Shown one piece after another: positions 36,631 through 45,913 of a stretch of 64,000 nt of DNA. The stretch is from Paraglaciecola mesophila (lineage in GTDB: Bacteria > Pseudomonadota > Gammaproteobacteria > Enterobacterales > Alteromonadaceae). Positions within the stretch are counted from its first letter, which is position 1, and every line of letters starts with the position of its first letter. The notes beneath the pieces were generated by a model that was given only the letters and a program-made list of their open reading frames with translations, had not been told where the DNA came from and ran no database searches. The translations under genes and the position numbers were made by a program. The stretch is from NCBI RefSeq assembly GCF_009906955.1, contig NZ_CP047656.1, positions 4,153,001 through 4,217,000 on the forward strand. The letters are read 5' to 3'.

Positions 36631-37359
36631 TTACAAGTCGCCATAAATCGCTTGAAGGACGCTAATCGCGGTGATCGCCGCAGTTTCTGTTCGCAATACG
36701 CGTGGCCCTATTTGTACCGTATGGAATCCACCTTGCTCTGTTTGGTACAACTCTTGATCTGAAAAACCTCCTTCTGGGCCAATAAGCAGCCTCACGCCGT
36801 CATTTCCTACTGCCATATGACGAAAGCTCTTTTCGGCTCTAGGGTGCAGTGTTAAGCGTAGCGCTGGAGTGGATTGATTTATCCAGTTTTGAAATTCAGT
36901 GGGCATGTGCAGGGTCGGGATAACATTTCGTCCGCACTGTTCACATGCAGCGATGATAATTTTTTGCCACTGGGCATGTTTTTTTTGCCAGCGTTGTGGG
37001 TCTAGCTTTACGCCGCAGCGCTCGGTGATAAGTGGTGTTATTTCTGCTACTCCGAGTTCAACTGACTTTTGCAGCACTAAATCCATTCTATCGCCCCGTG
37101 AAACACCTTGCCCTAAATGGATACTTAATGGGGACTCAAGGCTCATGCTGAGTTTTGCGTCAATTTGCACTCGCACTTTTCGCTTTGAAACATCAATAAA
37201 TTCACCGCTGTATTCATTGCCATCGCCATTAAAGAGTACAACGGGTTGACCGACTTTTGAGCGTAAAACGTTAGCAACGTGGTTACTGGCATCGGGTGTT
37301 AATTCCAGTTCTTGATCTGAGTGCAGAGTGCCAGGGTGGTAAATTCTTGAAATTCGCAT
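36631..37359 (-). CDS. rsmE: 16S rRNA (uracil-1498-N3)-methyltransferase
   Basis: 242 residues. N-terminal PUA-like domain about 1-70 (RISRIYHPGTL). SPOUT methyltransferase domain with VLQKSVELGVAEITPLITERC, ACEQCGRNVIP, LLIGPEGGFSDQEL (SAM-binding knot) and LGPRVLRTETAA-type end, here IGPRVLRTETAAITAI. Complete and normal length. In many gammaproteobacteria rsmE is next to gshB; here it stands alone on the minus strand. Confidence 0.95.
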   Translation of the reverse strand: MRISRIYHPGTLHSDQELELTPDASNHVANVLRSKVGQPVVLFNGDGNEYSGEFIDVSKRKVRVQIDAKLSMSLESPLSIHLGQGVSRGDRMDLVLQKSVELGVAEITPLITERCGVKLDPQRWQKKHAQWQKIIIAACEQCGRNVIPTLHMPTEFQNWINQSTPALRLTLHPRAEKSFRHMAVGNDGVRLLIGPEGGFSDQELYQTEQGGFHTVQIGPRVLRTETAAITAISVLQAIYGDL

Positions 37360-37518
37360 AGTTCAAACAGTTAGTCAGTTTGCGCCTATAGTATCAAGGA
37401 GTCTTTGTGTGAGGGAAGTGTGTGGAGACAGGAACACTGTAATTTAATAGGGAGCTAAGTGTAGGGATATCGTGAGAACAATACTCGATAGGAGGTTCAC
37501 GCCTATCGAGTATTTAAT

Positions 37519-37677
37519 TTAGTTTACTTCTGCAACTTCACCAGCCCCTAAAGACGACGTCTGAGCTATGGCGTTAGCTCCTTTGCGTGCATATTTTGTA
37601 TTCTTACCCGTATCTTTAAATAACGAATAAGCTAAAAGAGCTGCCACGGTTGTCGCAAGTATTACGAGTAGCATCAT
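37519..37677 (-). CDS. small single-pass membrane protein
   Basis: 52 residues from ATG 37677, preceded by AAAGGA; the longer frame to 37770 lacks a ribosome site. One helix about 2-16 (MLLVILATTVAALLAYSLF), then a short basic stretch (KDTGKNTKYARKG) and a neutral tail. No family recognised. Alone on the minus strand, between rsmE and the divergent mscS gene. Confidence 0.55.
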   Translation of the reverse strand: MMLLVILATTVAALLAYSLFKDTGKNTKYARKGANAIAQTSSLGAGEVAEVN

Positions 37678-37994
37678 TTTCAATTCCTTTAAAAATATTA
37701 TGCCTAGTCGATCGAATCGACCTGATGAGTATATCATCAACGTTAGAGCATGTTCAAAAAAGACGAGCATATTTCATTAAACGTTTACAACTAAAGGGTA
37801 GTAACCAAAAGTTGTAAACAAAAACAATATAATTATTTAAAATTACAGGTATATTAAGCCTGCTTAAAAAACACTGAATAAGTGTTATTTAATCGATATG
37901 TAATATTGAATAATACCTGGGCAGTTATGCTAGGTGTGGTGGCTAGAGGAATCGGAGTAGCCATTGAAAAATAATGAAACAAATGGAGAAATAC
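37678..37994. other. AT-rich divergent region upstream of mscS
   Basis: 317 bases between the small membrane protein and mscS. Contains the 10-bp dyad at 37783-37819 and a smaller one, AACACT / AGTGTT, at 37870-37886. No gene is supported. Confidence 0.6.
37783..37819. repeat. 10-bp dyad upstream of mscS
   Basis: GTTTACAACT (37783-37792) and AGTTGTAAAC (37810-37819) form a perfect inverted repeat with a 17-base gap, without a T tract. The arms are two widely spaced half-sites or a hairpin; its role is unknown. Confidence 0.6.
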
Positions 37995-38822
37995 ATGTTT
38001 GAATTTGACTCAGAACAGATGTCCCAAATGATGGACACTTACGTAATTCCTTGGGGAATTAATATCGTAATGGCTATCTTAATTTATATCGTGGGTAAAA
38101 TAGTTGTTGGCATTATTATTAACGTGTTCGGTAAGATAATGCAGCGTTCTAAATATGACGATATGTTGGTTGACTTTATCAAAGCGATATTGAACGCGAT
38201 ACTCATGCTGTTCGTTATCATCGCATCGTTAAATGAACTAGGTGTTGATACAACGTCTCTTGTCGCCATTTTAGGTGCCGCTGGTTTAGCCATTGGTTTA
38301 TCTTTACAAGGTTCATTACAAAACTTCGCTGCTGGCGTGATGTTATTGGTATTTCGTCCATTTAAAGCAGGTGACTTTGTTGAAGCGGGCGGTGCAGCTG
38401 GTGTAGTTAAAAGCATCAGTATCTTCACGACTATTATGACCAGTGGTGATAATAAAGAAATTATCGTACCTAATGGGCAAATTTATAGTGGCACTATCAC
38501 TAATTACTCTGCGAAAGAAACACGCCGTGTTGATATGGTAGTGGGTATTGGTTACGACGCCGATCTTAAGCGCGCTAAAGAAGTGTTAAAAGAACTAGCC
38601 GCAGCAGACTCTCGCATACTTCAGGACCCAGCGCCGACAATTGCCGTTGCTGAGCTTGCTGATAGCAGTGTTAATTTTGTCGTACGCCCTTGGGTGAAAT
38701 CAGCAGATTTCTGGGCAGTTAAATTCGACTTTACTGAAGCGGTTAAACTTCGCTTCGACCAAGAAGGTATCTCTATTCCATTCCCGCAAATGGATGTGCA
38801 TCTTCACAAAGACGCAGAATAA
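37995..38822 (+). CDS. mscS: small-conductance mechanosensitive channel
   Basis: 275 residues from ATG 37995, with GGAG at 6-base spacing; in-frame ATGs at 37974 and 37983 have no better site. Three membrane helices: about 18-40, 58-80 and 88-115. The Gly/Ala-rich pore helix is GAAGLAIGLSLQGSLQNFAAGVML, summarised here by its LGAAGLAIGLSLQ core. The beta domain has the FRPFKAGDFVE and VPNGQI signatures. Opens under membrane tension to release osmolytes. Size matches E. coli MscS (286). Shares a bidirectional terminator with the M48 gene. Confidence 0.94.
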   Translation: MFEFDSEQMSQMMDTYVIPWGINIVMAILIYIVGKIVVGIIINVFGKIMQRSKYDDMLVDFIKAILNAILMLFVIIASLNELGVDTTSLVAILGAAGLAIGLSLQGSLQNFAAGVMLLVFRPFKAGDFVEAGGAAGVVKSISIFTTIMTSGDNKEIIVPNGQIYSGTITNYSAKETRRVDMVVGIGYDADLKRAKEVLKELAAADSRILQDPAPTIAVAELADSSVNFVVRPWVKSADFWAVKFDFTEAVKLRFDQEGISIPFPQMDVHLHKDAE

Positions 38823-38835
38823 GCGTCTATGACAT

Positions 38836-38868
38836 AAAAAAATGCCGCTTATCCAGCGGCATTTTTTT
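38836..38868. terminator. bidirectional terminator between mscS and the M48 peptidase
   Basis: 14-bp stem (AAAAAAATGCCGCT against AGCGGCATTTTTTT) with a 5-base loop. T tracts on both strands serve two convergent genes. Confidence 0.92.
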
Positions 38869-38902
38869 ATGTGTGTTGCTAAGTGTTTAGGCAATGCAAA
38901 CA

Positions 38903-39712
38903 CTAGGACTTTTTACACTGTGGTCGTTCACTCGTCTGGCGGTACATTGCCAAAGCGGGTGCCATGTTTTCACTTAACTTTTCTATTCTGCTTTGCGGAG
39001 CAGGGTGGGTTGATAAGATTTCTGCTTGACGGTTATCGCCGCTAGCTTTGTCCATGTTTTCCCACAAATTGACTGATTGCTGGGGATTAAAGCCTGATTT
39101 TGCCATTAACTGTAAACCAATCAAGTCTGCTTCGGTTTCGTGCGTCCGGCTAAAAGGTAATTGAACCCCTACTTGTACACCCATGCCAATGGCTGCCATG
39201 ATCATATTGTTATTGGCAATTTGATTGGCTTGCAGTAACTGATTAGTTGCTTCCATACCTATGCCAATCAAGGTACTACTAGACATGCGCTCATTACCGT
39301 GCTCAGCGATAACATGGCCGATTTCATGTCCGATAACCGCAGCCAACTGATCTTGGTTTTCTGCCACGTCGAGTAATCCGGTATAAACGCCAATTTTACC
39401 CCCTGGAAGCGCAAAAGCGTTGACCTGTGGCTCGTCAAATACCACCAGCTCCCATTCACCAGAAAACACAGATTGAGGCACGTGCTTGGTAATGGCATCG
39501 GCCACACAGGATACGAACTGATTAGTGACTGGGGTTTTCGATACTTTTTGCTCTGATTTCATACCATCAAAGGTTTGTTGGCCCATATTGGCTAACTGAT
39601 CAGACGAATACAGCTTGAGTTGGTTGCGCCCTAATGGTGATTTAGCACAGCTCGTTAATAGTAATGTGGATACACAGACAGTGGTGAGTACTTTATTTAA
39701 CGAATATGTCAT
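38903..39712 (-). CDS. M48 family metallopeptidase lipoprotein (LoiP/YggG-like)
   Basis: 269 residues. Lipoprotein signal with lipid Cys22 (LLLTSC). Zinc site HEIGH at 129-133, third ligand near Glu194 (RTHETEADLIG). NAFALPGGKIGVYTGLLD is the usual M48 strand before the helix. Envelope protease of the LoiP/YcaL kind, thought to act on misfolded outer-membrane proteins. Ends convergent to mscS; metK lies upstream on the same strand but behind a strong terminator, so this is its own unit. Confidence 0.9.
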   Translation of the reverse strand: MTYSLNKVLTTVCVSTLLLTSCAKSPLGRNQLKLYSSDQLANMGQQTFDGMKSEQKVSKTPVTNQFVSCVADAITKHVPQSVFSGEWELVVFDEPQVNAFALPGGKIGVYTGLLDVAENQDQLAAVIGHEIGHVIAEHGNERMSSSTLIGIGMEATNQLLQANQIANNNMIMAAIGMGVQVGVQLPFSRTHETEADLIGLQLMAKSGFNPQQSVNLWENMDKASGDNRQAEILSTHPAPQSRIEKLSENMAPALAMYRQTSERPQCKKS

Positions 39713-39817
39713 AGCGTACTTCCTGTAAATTAATGTAAATGGAATAAGTGTGATACTACCTTGTTATGTCGCTTGGGTTAATAGCCCCTCTCGAGTAACT
39801 CATGAAGCTCTTAGAGC

Positions 39818-39854
39818 AAAAAAAAACGTATCAGCACTAGCGTGATACGTTTTT
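39818..39854 (-). terminator. rho-independent terminator of metK
   Basis: 12-bp stem AAAAACGTATCA / TGATACGTTTTT. A run of nine A on the plus strand gives nine T at the end of the minus-strand transcript. Confidence 0.9.
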
Positions 39855-39904
39855 CTGGCTATTTGGATTAATGCTGAATTGCTATCAGCAAATACCTCTT
39901 TTCA

Positions 39905-41056
39905 CTACAAATTAGCAGCTGCACGCAAGGCCTCGGCCTTGTCGGTTTTTTCCCAAGGAAACTCTTCGCGGCCAAAGTGGCCATAGGCAGCAGTAGCTTG
40001 GTAAATAGGGCGCTCTAAATCAAGCATTTTGATTAAACCGTAAGGACGAAGCTCAAAGTGCTCGCGTACCAATGCTGTCAAAGCTTCATCTGATACTTGA
40101 GCCGTTCCAAAGGTTTCAACGTTGATCGAAGTGGGCTCTGCTACCCCAATAGCATAAGAAATTTGAATTTCACAACGTTTTGCTAGACCCGCTGCGACTA
40201 TGTTTTTCGCTACATAGCGTCCGGCATAAGCAGCGCTACGGTCTACTTTTGATGGATCCTTACCCGAAAACGCACCGCCGCCATGACGCGCCATACCGCC
40301 GTATGTATCAACAATAATTTTACGTCCCGTCAGGCCACAGTCACCCATTGGGCCACCAATCACGAATCGACCCGTAGGATTAATAAAGTATTTTGTTTGT
40401 GCTGTGAGCCATTTAGCGGGTAAGACGGGCTTAATGATTTCTTCCATGACGGCTTCACGTAACTGCTCAGTACTAACAGAATCACAATGCTGAGTTGATA
40501 GTACAACCGCATCGATGCCGACAGGTACGTTGTCTTCGTAAACGAAGGTAACTTGACTCTTTGCGTCAGGACGCAACCAATCTAGTTGACCGTTTTTACG
40601 GATTTCAGCTTGACGTTTTACTAAGCGATGTGCGTAAGTTACAGGTGCAGGCATCAATACGTCTGTTTCGTCACTGGCGTAACCGAACATTAACCCCTGA
40701 TCTCCAGCGCCTTGATCTTCAGGGCGTGTGCGATCTACGCCTTGGTTAATGTCAGGTGATTGCTTGCCGATAGCATTTAAAACAGCACATGAATCTGCAT
40801 CAAAACCCATATCTGAATGGGTGTAGCCTATTTCACGAACGGTATTGCGAGTGAGTTCTTCGATATCAACCCATGCATTGGTTGTGACTTCACCGCCTAC
40901 CATGACCATGCCAGTTTTTACGTATGTTTCGCAAGCAACCCGAGCTTTGGGATCTTGGGCTAGAATGGCATCAAGTACCGCGTCAGAGATTTGATCTGCA
41001 ATTTTATCTGGGTGCCCTTCGGATACCGACTCAGAAGTAAAAAGATGCTTAGTCAT
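39905..41056 (-). CDS. metK: S-adenosylmethionine synthase
   Basis: 383 residues. Makes SAM from methionine and ATP. SESVSEGHPDKIADQISDAVLD is the N-terminal ATP/metal segment (only its SEGHPDK core is needed for the call). GAGDQGLMFGYA and GGGAFSGKDPSKVDRSAAY are the two signature blocks. Complete. Divergent from tkt with 277 bp between; the gap holds candidate MetJ boxes nearer to metK. Confidence 0.97.
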   Translation of the reverse strand: MTKHLFTSESVSEGHPDKIADQISDAVLDAILAQDPKARVACETYVKTGMVMVGGEVTTNAWVDIEELTRNTVREIGYTHSDMGFDADSCAVLNAIGKQSPDINQGVDRTRPEDQGAGDQGLMFGYASDETDVLMPAPVTYAHRLVKRQAEIRKNGQLDWLRPDAKSQVTFVYEDNVPVGIDAVVLSTQHCDSVSTEQLREAVMEEIIKPVLPAKWLTAQTKYFINPTGRFVIGGPMGDCGLTGRKIIVDTYGGMARHGGGAFSGKDPSKVDRSAAYAGRYVAKNIVAAGLAKRCEIQISYAIGVAEPTSINVETFGTAQVSDEALTALVREHFELRPYGLIKMLDLERPIYQATAAYGHFGREEFPWEKTDKAEALRAAANL

Positions 41057-41123
41057 GTAGGATCCTTATAAAATAAAATGGTCTGATGAATATAGTGACA
41101 TTTTACTGAATAAGATCAAAAAT

Positions 41124-41155
41124 ACCAGTCTTTACTTCTAGACGTCCAAACGGCT
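41124..41155. promoter_or_regulatory. candidate MetJ operator (four tandem met boxes)
   Basis: Four adjacent 8-mers compared with the met-box consensus AGACGTCT: ACCAGTCT (5/8), TTACTTCT (5/8), AGACGTCC (7/8) and AAACGGCT (6/8). They begin 68 bp upstream of the metK start. MetJ binds two or more adjacent boxes cooperatively, and metK is a standard MetJ target. The match is good in one box and moderate in the others. Confidence 0.55.
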
Positions 41156-41333
41156 GGGCGTAAACGAACCGTTCCAATAAAAAAAGTCAATCACAAATGG
41201 ACTTTCGTTAAGTTTTGTCGTTGCAGTTAGGCCAGCCCTAAGCCAGAATGTAGCGCTATCGATCGCTAGCTTACATTTTGATGGATTCTTTTAATAGCGA
41301 GCGTCAACCAGTCATTAATAATCAGGAGACCAC

Positions 41334-43334
41334 ATGCCTTCACGTCAACAACTCGCTAACGCAATACGTGCGCTTAGTATGGATGCAGTACAACAGGCTA
41401 ATTCAGGACACCCAGGCGCCCCTATGGGCATGGCAGATATAGCCGAAGTATTGTGGAACGATTTTTTAAAGCACAATCCTGCGAATCCAAATTGGGCTAA
41501 CCGTGACCGCTTTATTATGTCTAACGGCCATGGTTCGATGTTAGTTTATTCGTTGCTGCATTTAACGGGTTATGAATTACCGATTGAAGAGTTAAAGAAT
41601 TTCCGTCAATTGCATTCAAAAACGCCAGGTCACCCTGAATATGGTTATGCGCCTGGTGTAGAAACCACCACTGGCCCCCTAGGCCAAGGTATAAGCAACG
41701 CGGTAGGTATGGCGATAGCTGAGAAAGTATTGGCTGCGCAATTTAATCAGCAAAACTTCGATATTGTTGACCATTTCACTTATTGCTTCTTGGGCGATGG
41801 TTGTTTGATGGAAGGTATCTCTCATGAAGCCTGTTCTCTTGCCGGTACCTTGGGTCTAGGCAAGTTGGTTGCGTTTTGGGATGACAACGGCATTTCTATC
41901 GATGGTCATGTAGAAGGCTGGTTTACTGACAATACGCCTGCGCGTTTTGAATCTTATGGATGGCACGTCATTGCTGATGTGGACGGGCATGATCCTGAAG
42001 CGATCAAAGCGGCCGTTGAAACAGCAAAAGCCAATACCACTCAACCTACCTTGATTTGTTGTAAAACGGTTATAGGTTTCGGTTCACCAAATAAATCAGG
42101 TAGCCATGATTCACATGGCTCGCCTTTAGGCGCGGATGAAATTACCGCTACTCGTGAATTTTTGAAATGGCCACATGCTGCATTTGAAGTTCCAGAAGAC
42201 ATTTATGCAGGTTGGGATGCAAAAGCATCAGGTGCTGAGTTAGAGCAAGCTTGGAATGAACAACTTGCAGCATATGAGAAAGCTCACCCGGAATTAGCAG
42301 CTGAGCTAACGCGTCGCTTAAACGGTGATTTACCTGCTGATTTTGCTGAAAAAGCCCAAGCTTTCATCGAACAATCTCAAGAAAAAGCGGAAAATGTCGC
42401 AAGTCGTAAGGCGTCACAAAATTCAATTGAAGCATTTGCTGCTATCATGCCAGAAATTTTAGGGGGCTCCGCTGACTTAGCTGGCTCAAACTTAACGCTT
42501 TGGTCAAACTCTAAAGGCGTGACAGCTGACGATGCCAGCGGTAATTACTTATATTATGGTGTGCGCGAGTTCGGTATGAGCGGCATCATGAATGGTATTG
42601 GTTTACACGGTGGTTTCCGTCCATTTGGTGCGACATTCCTTATGTTTATGGAGTATGCACGTAATGCGGTTCGTATGGCTTCATTGATGGGCATTCCTAA
42701 TATTTTTGTATATACCCACGACTCAATTGGTCAAGGGGAAGACGGCCCAACGCATCAGCCTATCGAGCAATTGGCTAACTTGCGCTTAACACCGAATCTC
42801 GCTACGTGGCGTCCTTGTGACGGCGCTGAAACCGCGGTTGCATGGAAATCAGCGTTAGAACGCAAAGATGGGCCAAGTGCCCTAGTCTTTAGTCGTCAAG
42901 GGTTGCCTGCCCAAGCGCGTAATGCTGAGCAATTGGCGAACGTGGCTAAAGGTGGCTACGTCCTGAAAGATTGCGAAGGTGCGCCTGAAGTTATCCTAAT
43001 CGGTACGGGCTCTGAAGTTGGCGTTGCTATGGACGCCGCTGAGCAACTTAGCGCCAAAGGTGTTGCTGTGCGCGTGGTGTCTATGCCAAGCACCTCTGTG
43101 TTTGACCAGCAAGATGATGCCTATCGTGAATCTGTATTGCCAAGAGCGGTCACTGCCCGGGTAGCGGTTGAAGCGGCTCATGTAGATTACTGGAGTAAGT
43201 ATGTTGGTTTCGATGGTGCGGTAGTCGGTATGTCTACCTTTGGTGAGTCTGCACCCGGTGCGGCACTGCTTAAGCACTTCGGTATCACGGCTGATGCTGT
43301 GGCTGAGAAAGCACAAGGATTGTTGAATTGTTAG
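41334..43334 (+). CDS. tkt: transketolase
   Basis: 666 residues. Thiamine-diphosphate enzyme of the pentose phosphate pathway, exchanging two-carbon units. SGHPGAPMGMADIAEVLW (start), GDGCLMEGISHEA (ThDP/Mg), GSHDSHGSPLG, and GQGEDGPTHQPIEQLA in the pyrimidine domain are all present. ATG follows AGGAG. Start of a plus-strand carbon run tkt-epd-pgk-fba; its product erythrose 4-phosphate is the substrate of the next enzyme. Confidence 0.97.
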   Translation: MPSRQQLANAIRALSMDAVQQANSGHPGAPMGMADIAEVLWNDFLKHNPANPNWANRDRFIMSNGHGSMLVYSLLHLTGYELPIEELKNFRQLHSKTPGHPEYGYAPGVETTTGPLGQGISNAVGMAIAEKVLAAQFNQQNFDIVDHFTYCFLGDGCLMEGISHEACSLAGTLGLGKLVAFWDDNGISIDGHVEGWFTDNTPARFESYGWHVIADVDGHDPEAIKAAVETAKANTTQPTLICCKTVIGFGSPNKSGSHDSHGSPLGADEITATREFLKWPHAAFEVPEDIYAGWDAKASGAELEQAWNEQLAAYEKAHPELAAELTRRLNGDLPADFAEKAQAFIEQSQEKAENVASRKASQNSIEAFAAIMPEILGGSADLAGSNLTLWSNSKGVTADDASGNYLYYGVREFGMSGIMNGIGLHGGFRPFGATFLMFMEYARNAVRMASLMGIPNIFVYTHDSIGQGEDGPTHQPIEQLANLRLTPNLATWRPCDGAETAVAWKSALERKDGPSALVFSRQGLPAQARNAEQLANVAKGGYVLKDCEGAPEVILIGTGSEVGVAMDAAEQLSAKGVAVRVVSMPSTSVFDQQDDAYRESVLPRAVTARVAVEAAHVDYWSKYVGFDGAVVGMSTFGESAPGAALLKHFGITADAVAEKAQGLLNC

Positions 43335-43370
43335 GAAATGGCTTCCAGTTGAAACAATAAAACTATAATC

Positions 43371-43392
43371 TAAGGCGCTTTCGAGCGCCTTA
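43371..43392 (+). terminator. hairpin after tkt
   Basis: 9-bp stem TAAGGCGCT / AGCGCCTTA closed by the stable tetraloop TTCG, then GTCATTTT. The U tract is weak, so termination may be partial and epd may be reached from tkt. Confidence 0.6.
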
Positions 43393-43462
43393 GTCATTTT
43401 AGTGACGCAGTTTTAGTGTTTTAGATAGCGCTTAAGAGTGTTTAAATTTCAGTAAGAGCCAA

Positions 43463-44491
43463 ATGATACGAGTAGCAATTAATGGTTTTGGTCGTATTGG
43501 TCGCAATGTACTACGTGCGTTATACGAAACGGGGCAAAACAAACAAATTCAAATTGTGGCAATCAATGAACTCGCCGAGCCAGAAGGTGTCGCGCATTTA
43601 TTAAAATATGATACCGCCCATGGGCGTTTCCGTTTCCCTGTTGTGCTTGATGAGCAACAATTGGTCGTTGCTGGGGATCATATTACGCTATTGCAACAGG
43701 CCAATATTGAAGATTTGCCTTGGGGCGAGCTTGATATAGATGTGGTGTTGGAGTGTACTGGGGTTAATAACGAGCGTTCTCACGGTGAACAGCATATCGT
43801 TCAAGGGGCGAAAAAGGTGTTGTTCTCGCAGCCCTGCGGGCCAGATGTTGATGCAACCATTATTATGGGGATCAACGAAGAATCTCTAAAAGCCAGTGAT
43901 AGCATAGTGTCTGCTGGCTCATGCACGACTAACTGCATCGTGCCTGTTATTCAGGTGCTTGATGAAGCCTTTTCTGTTTCCAGTGGCACTATCACGACTA
44001 TTCATTCATCCATGCATGACCAGCAGGTAATAGATGCTTATCATCCTGATCTTCGTCGTACGCGAGCAGCCAGCCAGTCAATCATTCCTGTAGATACGAA
44101 ATTAGCTCGGGGTATAGAGCGCATTTTGCCCAAGTTTGCGGGCAAATTTGAAGCAATAGCCGTACGCGTACCCACTATCAATGTGACTGCGATGGATTTA
44201 AGTGTCACGCTTGATGCTAAAGTCACGATAGAAGAGGTTAATCAAGCCTTAAAAACTGCCAAAAATGGGCGTTTAAGCGGCATATTAGATTTTACCGAAG
44301 AGCCGTTGGTGTCAGTTGATTTTAATCACGATGCGCACTCGTGCATTGTCGATGGTACACAAACCCGAGTGAGTCATAAGCAATTGGTAAAGTTGCTGGT
44401 ATGGTGTGACAACGAATGGGGGTTTTCAAATCGTATGATTGATACCGTCACTGTAATGAACCGATTGGCACTTAACGCAACAGCAGGCTAA
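43463..44491 (+). CDS. epd: D-erythrose-4-phosphate dehydrogenase
   Basis: 342 residues of the GAPDH superfamily. Epd rather than GapA is indicated by INELAEPEGVAHLLKYDTAHGRF and by the position between tkt and pgk. Active Cys154 in SAGSCTTNC and His181 in TTIHSSMHD. NAD site NGFGRIGRN. Oxidises erythrose 4-phosphate to 4-phosphoerythronate, the substrate of PdxB at the start of this window, so it feeds pyridoxal phosphate synthesis. Distance of 128 bp from tkt and 141 bp to pgk. Confidence 0.93.
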   Translation: MIRVAINGFGRIGRNVLRALYETGQNKQIQIVAINELAEPEGVAHLLKYDTAHGRFRFPVVLDEQQLVVAGDHITLLQQANIEDLPWGELDIDVVLECTGVNNERSHGEQHIVQGAKKVLFSQPCGPDVDATIIMGINEESLKASDSIVSAGSCTTNCIVPVIQVLDEAFSVSSGTITTIHSSMHDQQVIDAYHPDLRRTRAASQSIIPVDTKLARGIERILPKFAGKFEAIAVRVPTINVTAMDLSVTLDAKVTIEEVNQALKTAKNGRLSGILDFTEEPLVSVDFNHDAHSCIVDGTQTRVSHKQLVKLLVWCDNEWGFSNRMIDTVTVMNRLALNATAG

Positions 44492-44537
44492 CTTAGCGCT
44501 TTAGCGATGTTGGCACATAGGCCAGTATTTATTTTTA

Positions 44538-44585
44538 GAAAGCTTTTGCCGATGAAAGCTTTAGCCAATGAAAGCTTTCGTCACG
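44538..44585 (+). repeat. three tandem 16-bp repeats between epd and pgk
   Basis: Units GAAAGCTTTTGCCGAT, GAAAGCTTTAGCCAAT and GAAAGCTTTCGTCACG-like, each starting with GAAAGCTTT (which contains the palindrome AAAGCTTT). They lie about 50 bp upstream of the pgk start, where a promoter or mRNA-processing site could be. Confidence 0.75.
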
Positions 44586-44632
44586 TTATTTTTAATTTGT
44601 AATTCACGTTTAATACGTAAAATGGGGGAAAT

Positions 44633-45808
44633 ATGTCAATAATCAACATGACTGATTTAGAGTTAGCAGGGAAACGAGTACTTATTCGTCAAGATCTAAA
44701 CGTACCTGTAAAAGACGGGAAAGTGACATCAGACGCCCGTATCAAAGCATCGCTAAATACCATTAAATTTGCACTTGAAGCGGGTGCAAAAGTGATGGTC
44801 ATGTCACATTTAGGACGCCCAACTGAAGGTCAGTTCGAGCAGGATTTTTCATTACAGCCTGTCGTTGATTACCTAAACGACGTATTAGATTGCTCTGTCA
44901 CCTTAGCTCAAGATTATTTAGATGGCGTTGAAGTGAATGCTGGCGAGCTCGTGGTACTTGAAAACGTACGCTTCAATAAAGGCGAAAAGAAGGACGATGA
45001 AGCGTTATCTAAACAGTATGCAGCCTTATGCGACGTGTATGTGATGGATGCTTTTGGTACGGCTCATCGTGCTCAAGCTTCAACCCATGGTGCGGGAAAA
45101 TATGCCCCTGTGGCGTGTGCCGGCCCATTGTTAGCAGGCGAACTTGAAGCGCTTGGTAAGGCCCTGCATAACCCAGCTCGTCCTATGCTAGCGATTGTTG
45201 GCGGTTCTAAAGTTTCGACGAAATTAACGGTACTTGAGTCACTATCAAATAAAGTGGACCAGCTTATCGTCGGTGGCGGTATTGCCAACACCTTTATTGC
45301 CGCGACGGGTAATAGCGTGGGTAAGTCTCTGTATGAAGCGGATTTAATCCCTGAAGCGAATCGTTTGCTTGCGGCGGCAAAAGACGCAGGCGGTAATATT
45401 CCGGTCCCTGTTGACGTGGTAACTGGTAAAGCGTTTTCTGAACAAGCTCAAGCGACGTTAAAAGACGTAAGTGAAGTGGCTGAAGATGATATGATTTTTG
45501 ATATCGGTCCTAAAACCGCAGCTGAACTTGCAGATTTAATTAAAAATGCAGGTACCATAGTGTGGAATGGTCCGGTTGGTGTCTTTGAGTTCGATCAATT
45601 TGGTGAAGGGACTAAAGCCATCGCTATGGCTATCGCCCAAAGTAACGCGTTTTCTATTGCTGGTGGTGGTGATACGTTAGCAGCAGTAGACAAATACGCT
45701 ATCGAAGATAAGATATCGTATATCTCCACAGGTGGTGGAGCGTTTTTAGAATTTTTAGAAGGCAAAGAGTTACCCGCAGTCACTATGTTAGAGGCTCGAG
45801 GGGCTTAA
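44633..45808 (+). CDS. pgk: phosphoglycerate kinase
   Basis: 391 residues. Transfers phosphate from 1,3-bisphosphoglycerate to ADP in glycolysis and back in gluconeogenesis. RQDLNVPVKDGKVTSDARI at the N-terminus (substrate Asp/Asn/Arg), MSHLGRPT, LENVRFNKGEKK, GGSKVSTKLTVLE, GNTFI-type nucleotide segment IVGGGIANTF and GGGDTLAAVDKY. Complete. ATG follows GGGGGAAAT. Part of the epd-pgk-fba order typical of gammaproteobacteria. Confidence 0.97.
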   Translation: MSIINMTDLELAGKRVLIRQDLNVPVKDGKVTSDARIKASLNTIKFALEAGAKVMVMSHLGRPTEGQFEQDFSLQPVVDYLNDVLDCSVTLAQDYLDGVEVNAGELVVLENVRFNKGEKKDDEALSKQYAALCDVYVMDAFGTAHRAQASTHGAGKYAPVACAGPLLAGELEALGKALHNPARPMLAIVGGSKVSTKLTVLESLSNKVDQLIVGGGIANTFIAATGNSVGKSLYEADLIPEANRLLAAAKDAGGNIPVPVDVVTGKAFSEQAQATLKDVSEVAEDDMIFDIGPKTAAELADLIKNAGTIVWNGPVGVFEFDQFGEGTKAIAMAIAQSNAFSIAGGGDTLAAVDKYAIEDKISYISTGGGAFLEFLEGKELPAVTMLEARGA

Positions 45809-45913
45809 TACCTTCACGAAAACATAACAAGAGAAGCATAAGCTTCCGTTAACCTTTGTAACCTACAAGCCGTTATGCCCATCGGCTTACAACACAATTA
45901 AGGAGTGTTGCTC

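Noticed and set aside
41057..41333. SAM riboswitch upstream of metK
   Set aside because: No multi-stem riboswitch layout is visible; the only signal is the degenerate met boxes.
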